Below, piece by piece: positions 1 through 8,015 of a DNA stretch of 64,000 nt. The first letter of the stretch is position 1, and every line of letters starts with the position of its first letter. The notes below the pieces were generated by a model, which was not told the origin of the DNA, did no database searches, and saw only the letters and a list, made by a program, of their open reading frames with translations. The position numbers and the translations under genes are program-made. Source of the stretch: Nocardia sp. BMG51109 (GTDB taxonomy: Bacteria > Actinomycetota > Actinomycetes > Mycobacteriales > Mycobacteriaceae); the NCBI RefSeq assembly GCF_000526215.1, contig NZ_JAFQ01000004.1:6634001-6698000 (forward strand), given 5' to 3'.

Positions 1-2187
1 GGCTGGGTGCAACCGGCGCTGTGGCCGGTCATGCAGCTGGGCACCATCGGAGCGGTCGGGGTGGCGGCAGCGGCAGCTCTCGTCTTCCGGCGAGTCGGCC
101 TCGCACGCGATCTCGCCGTCGCGGGAACTCTGGCCTATCTCCTGGCGCTGGTGGTGAAAGACGTTGTCGGACGGGCACGTCCGGACGTCCTGATCCCCGA
201 TCTGGTGCTGCGCAGCGAACAGGGCGGGCTGGGGTTCGTGTCCGGGCATGCGGCGGTGGCGGCAGCTCTGGCCGCGGCGGCGGGCCCGTGGTTGCCACGG
301 CCGTGGCGGCGCACCGTATGGGCCGCGGCGGCCATCGTCGGCCTTGCGCGCGTGTTCATGGGCGCGCACCTCGTGCTGGACGTCTTCGGCGGCGCTGCCC
401 TGGGCTGGACCATCGCCGCCGCGCTGCACCTGCTGTGGGGCGCACCCGTCCACCGCGCCGAGGCGCCCGACCTGCGGCGAGCACTCGCCGCCGTCGGCTT
501 CCGGCCCGTCGACATCGTCCCGGTGCAGGAGGACGCCCGCGGCTCCCGCCCCTTCACCGTGACCACCGAAACCGGGACCGATCTGTTCGTAAAGATCATC
601 GGATACCACGAACGCAACGCCGACCTGTTGTTCAAGACGTTCCGGCACACAGTGTTCCGTGAGGTCGAGGACGAATCACCCTTCGCCACACCGAAACAGC
701 AAGCCGAGCACGAAGCATTCATCGCTCTGTTGGCGCGCCGGGCCGGTGCGCGCACCCCGGACATCGTCGGCGTCGGAGTCACCGACCGAGGCGATGCCTG
801 GTTCGCCGAAACCTGCGTTCCCGCACGGAATCTCGCGCGCACGACCGAAGCGGTATCCGACGACACCCTGTGCGATGTCTGGTGCCAGCTCGCCCTCCTG
901 CGCGATGCCCGCATCGCGCACCGCGACCTGCGCCTGGCCAACGTGCTCGTCGACGCGGACGGACACGCGTGGATCGTCGACTTCGGCTTCGGCGAATCAG
1001 GCGCCACCCGGCACCGCCTCGACTCCGACGTGGCCGAACTGCTGGTCTCCATGAGCCTCGCCGTCGGCACGCGACGCGCCGTCGACACCGCACTGCGAGT
1101 CCTCGGCCGCGCCGCCCTCGTCGATGCCGCGCCGCAGCTGCAGCCCCTCGCACTCGCGGCCGCGACCCGTAGCGCCGCCCGCAGGCAGCACGGCCTGCTC
1201 GACGAGCTGCGCTCGGTCCTCGCCGACGCGACCGGTTCCGAACTCGCGCCGCCGGAGGTGATGGTTCGAGTGCGCTGGCAGACCCTCGGCTGGATAGCCG
1301 CCACCGTATTCGCCACCTACATCCTGCTCCCCCAGATCGACCAGCTCGGCGCCACCATCACGGTCCTGGACGACGCCCAATGGGCCTGGCTGGCAGGCGC
1401 ATCGGCGATGGCGGCGGCGACCTATTGCACAGCCGCCCTTGCCTTGATGGGCGCCTCCCCTCGCCCACTCGCCTTCGGGCGCACGGTCAAAGTCCAACTG
1501 GCGTCGTCCTTCGCCAACCGGCTCGCCCCGTTCGGCATCGGCTCCACCGCCGTCAACGAGCGATACCTGGAACGCTCGGGACTGTCGCGCACCAGCGCCG
1601 TCGCCGCCATCGCGCTCATCGTGAGCTCCGGATTCATCCTGCATTTCCTCGAACTGATCGGCGCCGGACTCTGGCTCGGCCAGACGCGCCTGCTGCTCGC
1701 CTCGGCGCTACCCAGTGGTTGGGGTCTGCTCATCGGATTCGTCACCGTCATGGCAGTTCTCGGTGCGGCCGTATGGGTGTTCCTCGAGCGACCCGGCTGG
1801 TTCAACCAGCTCCGCGGTACGGGCCGAGCGATCGTGTCGATCGCCCGGTCGCCGCGCCAGGCCCTGCTGTTGTTCGGCGGACAACTCGGTACCAATATCT
1901 TCTACGTTGCGGCACTGGGCTTTTCGGTGCATGCCTTCGGCGGCACCCCGGCACCCGCGCTGCTGGCCGCGGTCTTCCTCGGCGGCGCGGCACTCGGCGC
2001 CGCCAGCCCCACACCGGCCGGCCTCGGCGTCGTCGAAGCCTCCCTCGTCGCCGGTCTCACCGTCGGCGGAGTCCCGGGCCCCTCGGCGATCGCAGGCGTC
2101 CTCGCCTACCGCCTCGCCACCTTCTGGCTCCCCGCCGCTGTCGGCTTCTTCTTCTTCAAATCCCTGCAACGCCAACGGATTCTCTGA
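1..2187 (+). CDS. PAP2 phosphatase / kinase-like / YbhN-type membrane fusion (5' partial)
   Basis: Large membrane protein with three parts. Residues ~1-145 form a PAP2 lipid-phosphatase domain with its three motifs: KDVVGRARP, VSGH and RVFMGAHLVLD. Residues ~155-350 form a protein-kinase-like domain with HRDLRLANVL and IVDFGFGE, resembling the catalytic loop and DFG. Residues ~420-726 are a multi-pass region like the lysylphosphatidylglycerol-synthase TM/UPF0104 family. The frame is open to base 1 and begins inside the PAP2 domain, so the true start lies upstream; GTG at 7 is only the first start codon visible. The likely role is envelope-lipid handling, with the kinase-like centre possibly regulatory. 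The domain calls are clear; the substrate is unknown. Confidence 0.8.
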   Translation, partial: GWVQPALWPVMQLGTIGAVGVAAAAALVFRRVGLARDLAVAGTLAYLLALVVKDVVGRARPDVLIPDLVLRSEQGGLGFVSGHAAVAAALAAAAGPWLPRPWRRTVWAAAAIVGLARVFMGAHLVLDVFGGAALGWTIAAALHLLWGAPVHRAEAPDLRRALAAVGFRPVDIVPVQEDARGSRPFTVTTETGTDLFVKIIGYHERNADLLFKTFRHTVFREVEDESPFATPKQQAEHEAFIALLARRAGARTPDIVGVGVTDRGDAWFAETCVPARNLARTTEAVSDDTLCDVWCQLALLRDARIAHRDLRLANVLVDADGHAWIVDFGFGESGATRHRLDSDVAELLVSMSLAVGTRRAVDTALRVLGRAALVDAAPQLQPLALAAATRSAARRQHGLLDELRSVLADATGSELAPPEVMVRVRWQTLGWIAATVFATYILLPQIDQLGATITVLDDAQWAWLAGASAMAAATYCTAALALMGASPRPLAFGRTVKVQLASSFANRLAPFGIGSTAVNERYLERSGLSRTSAVAAIALIVSSGFILHFLELIGAGLWLGQTRLLLASALPSGWGLLIGFVTVMAVLGAAVWVFLERPGWFNQLRGTGRAIVSIARSPRQALLLFGGQLGTNIFYVAALGFSVHAFGGTPAPALLAAVFLGGAALGAASPTPAGLGVVEASLVAGLTVGGVPGPSAIAGVLAYRLATFWLPAAVGFFFFKSLQRQRIL

Positions 2188-2210
2188 CAGCGGGAAGCAT
2201 GGTCCCAACG

Positions 2211-2360
2211 CTACGGCGTTGTCGGGCGAAGTTCCCCGATGTCGAAGTCCGTTCGATGGTCCGCGGCCCAGTCCAGGGCGGTATCGGCGGCGGAACCGTC
2301 GACGCCGACCACCACTGGAGCCGAGGCGAGATGGTGGACGGCGGCCTGCGACCGTGTCAT
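2211..2360 (-). pseudogene. Truncated universal stress protein N-terminus
   Basis: A 49-residue reading frame starting at ATG 2360 behind a strong ribosome site (GGGAGG about 6 bases upstream). It contains the hallmark first strand and ATP loop of a UspA domain, PVVVGVDGS, followed by ALDWAAD. It then diverges after about 35 residues and stops. Intact USPs of this cluster run to about 300 residues, so this is a 5' fragment left by a deletion. An upstream sequence at about 2450-2463 weakly resembles the DosR boxes found elsewhere. It may still be translated as a short peptide. Confidence 0.6.
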
Positions 2361-2660
2361 CACGACCTCCCATGGACTCGCCAGGCATCACTCCAGGACA
2401 CCGCATGGGCGAACCATCGCGGCAGAGGCCATGGTCATCGCCGCCGAGACGCCCGAAGATCCGGTAAGCCTGTCGCAAAGACTCTATGGGATGAGGACTT
2501 TCGCCGCGTTCGGCGGCGCTGTTCGCTCCCGGGGCGTGTCAGCAGTTCCGCGAGCTCGGTGGTGATGCCGACGGGGATCACGTCGATGACAGCCGAGACA
2601 ACCGAGCACGCTCGCCGAGCCGCACCAAGGACTCTGGCCTCGCCTCCGGCGCCTTCAGGG
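2361..2660. other. Intergenic, no convincing gene
   Basis: This stretch separates a USP fragment from a minus-strand membrane protein gene. Several short open frames exist on both strands, but none has a ribosome site together with a recognisable domain. It probably contains more decayed sequence. Confidence 0.4.
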
Positions 2661-3257
2661 TTACGTATCCGCGCGCCCGCGCGGGTCGGTACCGGGGAGG
2701 TATTTGGTCCAGTCGATGCGGGCGAGGAGGACGATGGCGATGAGCAGCGCGACCTGGAGGGCAACGCCGTACGGTGAGGTGAGCGGGTCGATGAACGTGG
2801 CGCCGAGATTGCGCTCGGCGGCGGTGGTCGCGGCGAGATAGAAGGAGAAGCTGGCGAGCCTCCCCAGCACATGCGCGGCAGTGATCGGGAGCAGGCGCAC
2901 CCCCATCAGCCCGGCGGCCTCGAACATCTGTGCCGACGGCAGCGGAGATACGAGGAACAATCCGAGCCCGGCCAGTGACCGGCCGCGGCGGCCGGTGAGA
3001 TAGTCGTTGGCCGCCTGCAGCCCGGCCCTGCGCCGAGGGCTGAGGTGGCTACGGAGGCGATTGGTCGCGGCGGCCAGCAGGTAACGCCCGGCGCCCGAGG
3101 TGAACGCGCCGATGACAACCAGGGCAACCGGGTTGAGGTGCCAGTTCAGCCGGAACAACACCAGCACCACCGAGTTGGGTGGACCGAACGCCGGCATCAG
3201 ATTCACCAGGAACACGACCCCGGCGACGGCCACATAGTGCAGCAGCATCTCGCTCAC
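2661..3257 (-). CDS. Multi-pass membrane protein, DedA/VTT-like
   Basis: About 198 residues, mostly hydrophobic, with four to five likely membrane segments and a central basic loop. A pattern around VNLMPAFGPPNS and the LVSPLPSAQMFEAAGLMG stretch recall the VTT/SNARE-associated (DedA-like) family of small integral membrane proteins; this is a weak, remembered resemblance. The GTG at 3257 is chosen because GGAGGGA lies about 12 bases upstream; an in-frame ATG follows at 3248. A DosR-like palindrome lies about 115 bp upstream, so the gene may belong to the dormancy regulon. Function unknown. Confidence 0.65.
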   Translation of the reverse strand: MSEMLLHYVAVAGVVFLVNLMPAFGPPNSVVLVLFRLNWHLNPVALVVIGAFTSGAGRYLLAAATNRLRSHLSPRRRAGLQAANDYLTGRRGRSLAGLGLFLVSPLPSAQMFEAAGLMGVRLLPITAAHVLGRLASFSFYLAATTAAERNLGATFIDPLTSPYGVALQVALLIAIVLLARIDWTKYLPGTDPRGRADT

Positions 3258-3370
3258 GGCGAACCCATGTCCCTCCGCGTTCCTAGCCCGTCCTCCGCCA
3301 CTTACCGCGCCCTCCTGCCAGCATGTCTCTCGTACCACCAAGTCCAGCAGCAGAATTCGTCCTCGTAGAG

Positions 3371-3383
3371 GTGACAAGGTCAC
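3371..3383. promoter_or_regulatory. DosR-like palindrome GTGACAAGGTCAC
   Basis: A perfect 13-base inverted repeat about 115 bp upstream of the membrane protein gene starting at 3257. On the minus strand it reads GTGACCTTGTCAC, close to the site variants GTGACCTTCGGCC and GTGACCTTGTTTCC found elsewhere in this window. Assignment to DosR is inference. Confidence 0.45.
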
Positions 3384-3466
3384 GGGCGACGGCACGGCCG
3401 ACCCCGCTCTTCGACCAGCGCGCACGGGGGATGCCACCGTGCCACTGCAGGTGCGCGCTGTGCTCT

Positions 3467-4954
3467 CTACCGCCGCAGCCAACCCGTCCGGCGGACCATG
3501 GTCAGGGGATGCAGATCGAAGTACAGTGCCGCTGTTCCGGTACTGGACTCCCGGCCGAACAAGATTCGGCCCGTGCCGATTCCGAATCGCGTGAGGTCGA
3601 TGCGGAACGCTCGCGGGTCGTCCGGATCATCGGGATGCAACGGCAGCCCGCGTAGCAGGGACGGCACGGGAGTCAGTACGCGCAGCACCGGCTGTCCGGC
3701 TCTGATGCGCACCTCGATACCGGCGCCCACCATCGCCCGCGCGCGGATGTCGGCGAGCGAGCCGGGCAGCCGGTAGTGGCCGCAGATCTCGGTCCAGATC
3801 TCCGGGTGGTGCGGAATATCGGTCCGGACAGTGGGTTCCGGGACACCGATAACGTCGTGCATCAAGGTCGAGGTCTCGGCGGGCAACCACAGCAGAGCCC
3901 GGTGGCCACCGGTGACGAAGACCAGCACCCCTGTCCGGTCGTCCGGAGCAACCCATATCTGCGAATTGAAACCCGGCAGAATGCCCTGATGTTCGACGAC
4001 CCGGTGGGCCCCGACAAGCCCTCGGAAGAAGCCCAGGCCCATTCCCGGGACACGCGGGTCCGGCTGGTACTGCGGCGCGAACATCATTGCCAGCGTGTCC
4101 GACTCGAGTACGCGGCCGTGATCGTTGCGTCCGCCGGCCAGCAGGGCACTCAGGTATCGGGCCATATCGCGGGCGGAGGAGCACGCCGAAGATGCTGCTG
4201 CGGTGATCATTTCGCGGTGAACAACCGGTTCCGGACCGCGAGCGCCCAGGGTGTATCCGGTGGCCCGATCGACTCGCGGGACATCGGCGGAGGTCAGCGT
4301 CGTGTCGAACATGCCCAGCGGCCGGAAGACGTGCGCGCGAAGGTATTCCGCGAGCGGGATGCCGGTGACATCGGTGACGATCTGGCCGAGTGTTGCGAAT
4401 CCGTGGTCGGTGTAGGTCCATCGGGTGCCCGGTTCGGCTTGGACTCGCAGGCCGTGCCGGTAGTACTCGCCGAGCGCGGGCACCGGCGACCCCGGTCGCA
4501 CGCTCTCCCCGAAATCCGGTCGCAGCGCGTGCCACGGGTACGCCGTCTCGCCGATTCCGGAGGTGTGTGTCAGCAGGTGCCGGACCGTCGCCGACCCGAA
4601 GTCCACGTCGTCGGCGACCAATCGGAAGCCGCGCAGATAGTCATTGGCGGGCGCGTCGAGATCGATGAGTCCGCGCTCCCACAGTTGCAGCACCGCGATC
4701 GCGGTGAAGGTCTTGGTGATCGACGCGATCCGGAACACCGTGTCCTCCGTGACCGGCCGATGCGCGGCGACATCCGCCAGCCCGTGCCGCGCGAACTCCA
4801 CCTCGCCGTCGCGCACCACCGCGACCACAGCCCCGACGACCGGTCGGCGGTTGAACAGTTCTGCGACCCGAGCCGCCAACGGCCTATTGCTAGTGTCCGA
4901 CAAGTGATCTCGGACCTGTCGAGGGCTGGCGCCCATTCCGATACCCGAACTCAT
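3467..4954 (-). CDS. Serine beta-lactamase-like hydrolase (class C / PBP4* type)
   Basis: A 495-residue protein of the beta-lactamase-related serine hydrolase family (esterases, DD-peptidases and class C enzymes). The catalytic SxxK motif is SITK at residues 78-81. A Y-x-D/N-like motif (WTYTDHG) and a VVEHQG stretch, where the third motif would lie, are visible. A C-terminal extension of about 130 residues resembles the beta-barrel tails of PBP4*-type proteins. No signal peptide is seen, so the protein is probably cytosolic and an esterase or amidase rather than a resistance enzyme. Its ATG overlaps the stop of the upstream USP gene by four bases (ATGA), so the two are translationally coupled and share the USP promoter with its DosR-type site. 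Confidence 0.85.
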   Translation of the reverse strand: MSSGIGMGASPRQVRDHLSDTSNRPLAARVAELFNRRPVVGAVVAVVRDGEVEFARHGLADVAAHRPVTEDTVFRIASITKTFTAIAVLQLWERGLIDLDAPANDYLRGFRLVADDVDFGSATVRHLLTHTSGIGETAYPWHALRPDFGESVRPGSPVPALGEYYRHGLRVQAEPGTRWTYTDHGFATLGQIVTDVTGIPLAEYLRAHVFRPLGMFDTTLTSADVPRVDRATGYTLGARGPEPVVHREMITAAASSACSSARDMARYLSALLAGGRNDHGRVLESDTLAMMFAPQYQPDPRVPGMGLGFFRGLVGAHRVVEHQGILPGFNSQIWVAPDDRTGVLVFVTGGHRALLWLPAETSTLMHDVIGVPEPTVRTDIPHHPEIWTEICGHYRLPGSLADIRARAMVGAGIEVRIRAGQPVLRVLTPVPSLLRGLPLHPDDPDDPRAFRIDLTRFGIGTGRILFGRESSTGTAALYFDLHPLTMVRRTGWLRR

Positions 4955-5853
4955 CGCTCACGCACCACGATCACCGGGCACTCGGCCGCGTGCAGGACCG
5001 CGGTGCTCGTCGACCCGAGCGTCATACCGGCGAACCCGCCACGCCCGTGGCTTCCCACCACGACCAGCTGGGCGCCGTCGGCGTACTCCAGGATCGATCG
5101 AACCGGCCTGTCGCACACCACGATCCGTTCGACCGGCACCTCGGGACAACGCTCCCCGAAACCAGCCAGGCTCTCCGCCAGCATCATCTCCTCGGAGGTC
5201 CGGATCTCCCCCCAGCCGTGCACGGGCAGGTCGTATCCTGTGGTATCGCTCCACGCATGCACGGCGATCAGCGACACCTTGCGGCACGACGCCTCCTCGA
5301 ACGCAAGCTCGATGGCGGACATGCTGTTGGTGCTGCCGTCGACGCCCACGACCACCGGCTTCCGCGCCGATACCGCATCAGCCTGCGAGCTACCGTGCAC
5401 CACCGCGACCGGGCAGTGCGCGTGCCGGGTCAGCGATGTGCTCACCGACCCGAGAACGGCGCGGCCGATGGCGCCGCGCCCGCGGTTGCCGACCGCGACC
5501 ATCCGCGCCTCACGGGAACGATCGATCATCGTCGGGATGATCAGGTCGAAGGTCAGCTCGGTCGTGACCGCGATCGTGTCTCCCGGCACGGCATTGTGCG
5601 CGATCCGGCTCGCCTCGGCGAGCACGCGCTGTGCGTCGCTGCGCAGCCACTCCATTTCCGGCTCCCCCAGTGCCGCGCCGAAACCGTAGCCGGTCGGGAA
5701 CGCCTGGGAGGTGATGATGTGCAGCGGGCAGTGCCGCATTTCAGCATCCACTGCCGCCCATTCGACCGCCTGATACGAGATGGCCGAGCCGTCCACGGCG
5801 ACCACGATCGGTGGGTTGGCCGGGTCGATATGGGGGGTCTCGGGGTCCGCCAT
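4951..5853 (-). CDS. Universal stress protein, tandem UspA domains
   Basis: A 300-residue protein with two UspA folds. Each has the start VVAVDGS / VVVGVDGS and the ATP-binding glycine pattern, GNRGRGAIGRAVLGS in the first and GSHGRGGFAGMTLGS in the second. This is the architecture of the mycobacterial DosR-regulon USPs (Rv1996, Rv2005c and Rv2623 types), which bind ATP and influence growth arrest. ATG 5853 follows AAGGAGG about 5 bases upstream. It is the first gene of a two-gene operon with the hydrolase. DosR-like sites lie at 5975-5988 and, more weakly, around 5917-5930. Confidence 0.95.
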   Translation of the reverse strand: MADPETPHIDPANPPIVVAVDGSAISYQAVEWAAVDAEMRHCPLHIITSQAFPTGYGFGAALGEPEMEWLRSDAQRVLAEASRIAHNAVPGDTIAVTTELTFDLIIPTMIDRSREARMVAVGNRGRGAIGRAVLGSVSTSLTRHAHCPVAVVHGSSQADAVSARKPVVVGVDGSTNSMSAIELAFEEASCRKVSLIAVHAWSDTTGYDLPVHGWGEIRTSEEMMLAESLAGFGERCPEVPVERIVVCDRPVRSILEYADGAQLVVVGSHGRGGFAGMTLGSTSTAVLHAAECPVIVVRER

Positions 5854-5974
5854 AATGCCTCCTTCGTCGGTGTCCGTTCGAGCATCGCGCCGGTGCGGGT
5901 ACAGGGCCCAGAGAACAAGGTCATGCGGCGGGTGGACCTGCGGCCCGCGTGAGTACCGGGTGGCGCCGCGGGGC

Positions 5975-5988
5975 GGCCGAAGGTCACC
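5975..5988. promoter_or_regulatory. DosR box GGCCGAAGGTCACC
   Basis: A 14-base site matching the core GGnCnnnnGnCC in reverse orientation, except for one end base. It lies about 120 bp upstream of the USP gene (start 5853) and about 58 bp upstream of the small membrane protein starting at 6046, so it could serve both. A weaker copy (GAACAAGGTCATGC) lies around 5917-5930. No binding data are available here. Confidence 0.6.
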
Positions 5989-6009
5989 GGCGGCACGGGT
6001 ACATCGCTT

Positions 6010-6972
6010 CTACCCGAGCCACGGCAATCGAGCGATCGTGGTCTCATGATGGTCGCCCGGAACAAGCGCCGGATCGATATCCGGCAGTCCGTACTGGCGC
6101 TCCTGTCCGGTGTCGTCGCGATCTGGTCGCTCGCCGGATCCGCTGGACTGGCCACCGGGACAATCGATCTCGGCGCGACCGTGGAGCAACGACTCCCCTT
6201 CGACAGTCCCGCAGTCGCCGCCTTGGCGCTCGCACTGATGGTGGGGATCCCCATGGCGTTCACGGCCGTGGTCACGGCGCGCAGCGACCCGCGAGCGCCG
6301 GCCATCGCCATGATCAGCGGCGCCCTGCTCGTCGGCTGGATCATCGTGCAGATCTACACGATCGAGACCTTCAGCTGGCTGCAACCGGTCTGTGTACTGG
6401 CGGGACTCACCGTGATCGCACAGGCCGTGACCCTGCCGACCCGAGCCGGTGACGTACCCGGACATCACACCGATTCGTAAGCGGTACGCCGTCAGGGGGT
6501 CCGTGCGCAAAGCTCGGCTCGGCAGACTCCAATCGCGCCACATCGCCAGCTCCAGTGCCGCGCGGTTCTTGGCGTCGACATAGGACAGCAGGCAGTGCAG
6601 CGGCTCTCGTTGCTCAGGCTTCAGCTCATCGATGCGGTCGGACAACCGCTCCAGGTCGTCTCGCACACACGACAGGTCGAAGACCGACGAGTCCCGCCTG
6701 CTGGCAATCAGCGCCGCACGCAGCCCGTCCTCGATGTCCATCCACTCCGGATGCGAACAGGCGACCGGGTCCGCCAACGCGTCCCGGCTGGCGGCGTCGA
6801 GGTACGTGTAGAACTTGCGCACCGGCCGCTGCTGGGAACTCGTCGCGTCCAGCGCGTCGGCAACCGGCCGCGCTGCGACCACGGCATCGCGCACCGTGCG
6901 CGCATTGCCCGCACTCGACTCTCGCCGCAGCGCATCCAATAGCGAAAGCAACTGCCGCTCGAGTCTGTTCAT
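6010..6972 (-). CDS. Uncharacterised helical protein; 3' half overlaps a convergent gene
   Basis: ATG 6972 follows GGAGAG at normal spacing. The first ~165 residues look like a genuine, mostly helical soluble protein rich in Leu, Arg, Asp and Ala; I do not recognise the family. From about 6480 downward the frame runs antisense through the membrane-protein gene 6046-6480, and the composition turns to low-complexity Gly/Asp/Arg/His typical of antisense reading. Either the real protein ends near 6460 through a frameshift (another frame stops there), or the genes truly overlap tail to tail. The DosR box at 7149-7162 lies about 180 bp upstream. Only the N-terminal part is well supported. Confidence 0.5.
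   Translation of the reverse strand: MNRLERQLLSLLDALRRESSAGNARTVRDAVVAARPVADALDATSSQQRPVRKFYTYLDAASRDALADPVACSHPEWMDIEDGLRAALIASRRDSSVFDLSCVRDDLERLSDRIDELKPEQREPLHCLLSYVDAKNRAALELAMWRDWSLPSRALRTDPLTAYRLRIGVMSGYVTGSGRQGHGLCDHGESRQYTDRLQPAEGLDRVDLHDDPADEQGAADHGDGRRSRVAARRDHGRERHGDPHHQCERQGGDCGTVEGESLLHGRAEIDCPGGQSSGSGERPDRDDTGQERQYGLPDIDPALVPGDHHETTIARLPWLG
6046..6480 (+). CDS. Small four-helix membrane protein
   Basis: A 144-residue protein with a basic N-terminus (VARNKRRIDIR) followed by about four hydrophobic segments, consistent with an inner-membrane protein of unknown function. ATGs at 6046 and 6049 are equivalent and neither has a clear ribosome site, so it may be translated from a leaderless or near-leaderless transcript. 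The DosR box at 5975-5988 lies about 58 bp upstream. The coding strand is supported by the membrane-protein composition, although a long antisense frame (6010-6972) overlaps all of it. Confidence 0.6.
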   Translation: MMVARNKRRIDIRQSVLALLSGVVAIWSLAGSAGLATGTIDLGATVEQRLPFDSPAVAALALALMVGIPMAFTAVVTARSDPRAPAIAMISGALLVGWIIVQIYTIETFSWLQPVCVLAGLTVIAQAVTLPTRAGDVPGHHTDS

Positions 6973-7148
6973 GTCGATCTCTCCGCTCTCCGACGCGGTT
7001 CCGCCCGCGTCGCCCGGCCTGCACGGGCTCGCTCACCACTGTGCGAAGTACCGACGAGGACCGGCAGAGCACTTAGCCACCGAGGCCCGGGACCATCGGT
7101 GCGCAGTCCATGTCCCGCCCCGGCAACGAATCCGAACGGCTTGTCGAC

Positions 7149-7162
7149 ATGACCTTGGTCCC
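7149..7162. promoter_or_regulatory. DosR box ATGACCTTGGTCCC
   Basis: Reverse complement GGGACCAAGGTCAT matches the DosR consensus closely. It lies 60 bp upstream of the flavodoxin gene (7222) and about 180 bp upstream of the divergent gene starting at 6972. Confidence 0.65.
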
Positions 7163-7221
7163 GCCGTCATCAGGCACGTCGCCTCTCACCGTCCACACAC
7201 CGTACGCGGAGGCTTTGGGGC

Positions 7222-7776
7222 ATGGAGCCCAACAAGCCTCGTATCGCCGTAATATTCGCAACCGCGCAGGGATCAACGCGCGAAATTGCCCAGTACATCG
7301 GCGATGACCTCGCCAATCGCGGTGCCCAGGTGGAGGTCGCCGACGTAGAGCACGCCCCTGAGCTGTCGCGGTTCGATGCCGTCGTGCTGGGCAGCGCCGT
7401 GCACAACATGGACTATCTTCCGGCCGCCGGGGAGTTCGTCCGTCACCACCACGACGCTCTCGCCGACCGCGATGTCTGGATGTTCAGCGTGGGGGTTTCC
7501 GCCGCGCTGCGCGGGCCCATCGGCCGCCGCATCGCGCAGCGGGTGCCCGAACGGATTGCGGCACTGCGAGATTCGATCGGTGCCCGGGATTTCCACGCCT
7601 TCGCCGGACACTACGAACGCACCGGCGTCTCGCTGCGCGCCCGGCTGCGCCACCGGCTGCTGGGTGGCGGCCGGTTCGGCGATCTCCGGGACTGGGCCGC
7701 GATCGCCGCCTGGACCAGGACGATCGCCGAGGCGCTGCGGCTACCCCAACCGCAGACGTCTGTCATTCACCCCTGA
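7222..7776 (+). CDS. Flavodoxin-domain protein
   Basis: A 184-residue protein with a flavodoxin fold. The FMN phosphate loop is visible at residues ~11-20 (ATAQGSTREIA), followed by the alternating pattern VVLGSAVHNMDYLPAA typical of HemG-like menaquinone-dependent protoporphyrinogen-oxidase relatives. The C-terminus is basic. It probably acts as an electron carrier or quinone/flavin oxidoreductase under low oxygen. A DosR box lies 60 bp upstream, and the gene is followed after 31 bp by a small membrane protein and then a site-2 protease, suggesting one transcript. Good family call, substrate unknown. Confidence 0.85.
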   Translation: MEPNKPRIAVIFATAQGSTREIAQYIGDDLANRGAQVEVADVEHAPELSRFDAVVLGSAVHNMDYLPAAGEFVRHHHDALADRDVWMFSVGVSAALRGPIGRRIAQRVPERIAALRDSIGARDFHAFAGHYERTGVSLRARLRHRLLGGGRFGDLRDWAAIAAWTRTIAEALRLPQPQTSVIHP

Positions 7777-7807
7777 GGAAGCCGAGAACGTTAGGGGTCC
7801 GGGGACC

Positions 7808-7996
7808 ATGACACTTCGCCACACGCCGATGTATGTGATCGCGTTGTCGATCCTTCTCGCCGCACTGGCATTGATCACCACACTGCCCGCTGTCCTTCTG
7901 TGCGCATTGATGGGCGTGGCGGGCGCCGTACTGCTGCTGCTCGCGATGCACAGCGATGACCGCCCCGCGCCCCGCGTGCGCGGCCGGTGGAGCTGA
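7808..7996 (+). CDS. Small two-helix membrane protein
   Basis: A 62-residue protein with two hydrophobic segments (roughly residues 9-28 and 29-46) and a short polar, basic tail. ATG 7808 directly follows GGTCCGGGGACC (7796-7807), a DosR-like core that touches the start codon, so the site may instead act on the protease gene downstream. It lies between the flavodoxin and site-2 protease genes on the same strand and could be a membrane partner of the protease. No family recognised. Confidence 0.6.
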   Translation: MTLRHTPMYVIALSILLAALALITTLPAVLLCALMGVAGAVLLLLAMHSDDRPAPRVRGRWS

Positions 7997-8015
7997 TTCG
8001 AAAGGTTGTCGAACG

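Noticed and set aside
3776..5689. 637-codon plus-strand frame
   Set aside because: Antisense of the serine hydrolase and USP genes; composition is Arg/Gly/His-rich and no domain is present, as expected for high-GC shadow frames.
7796..7807. GGTCCGGGGACC as a DosR box
   Set aside because: Fits the core but touches the ATG of the small membrane protein and lies just after the flavodoxin gene, so a promoter function is doubtful; mentioned only within that gene.
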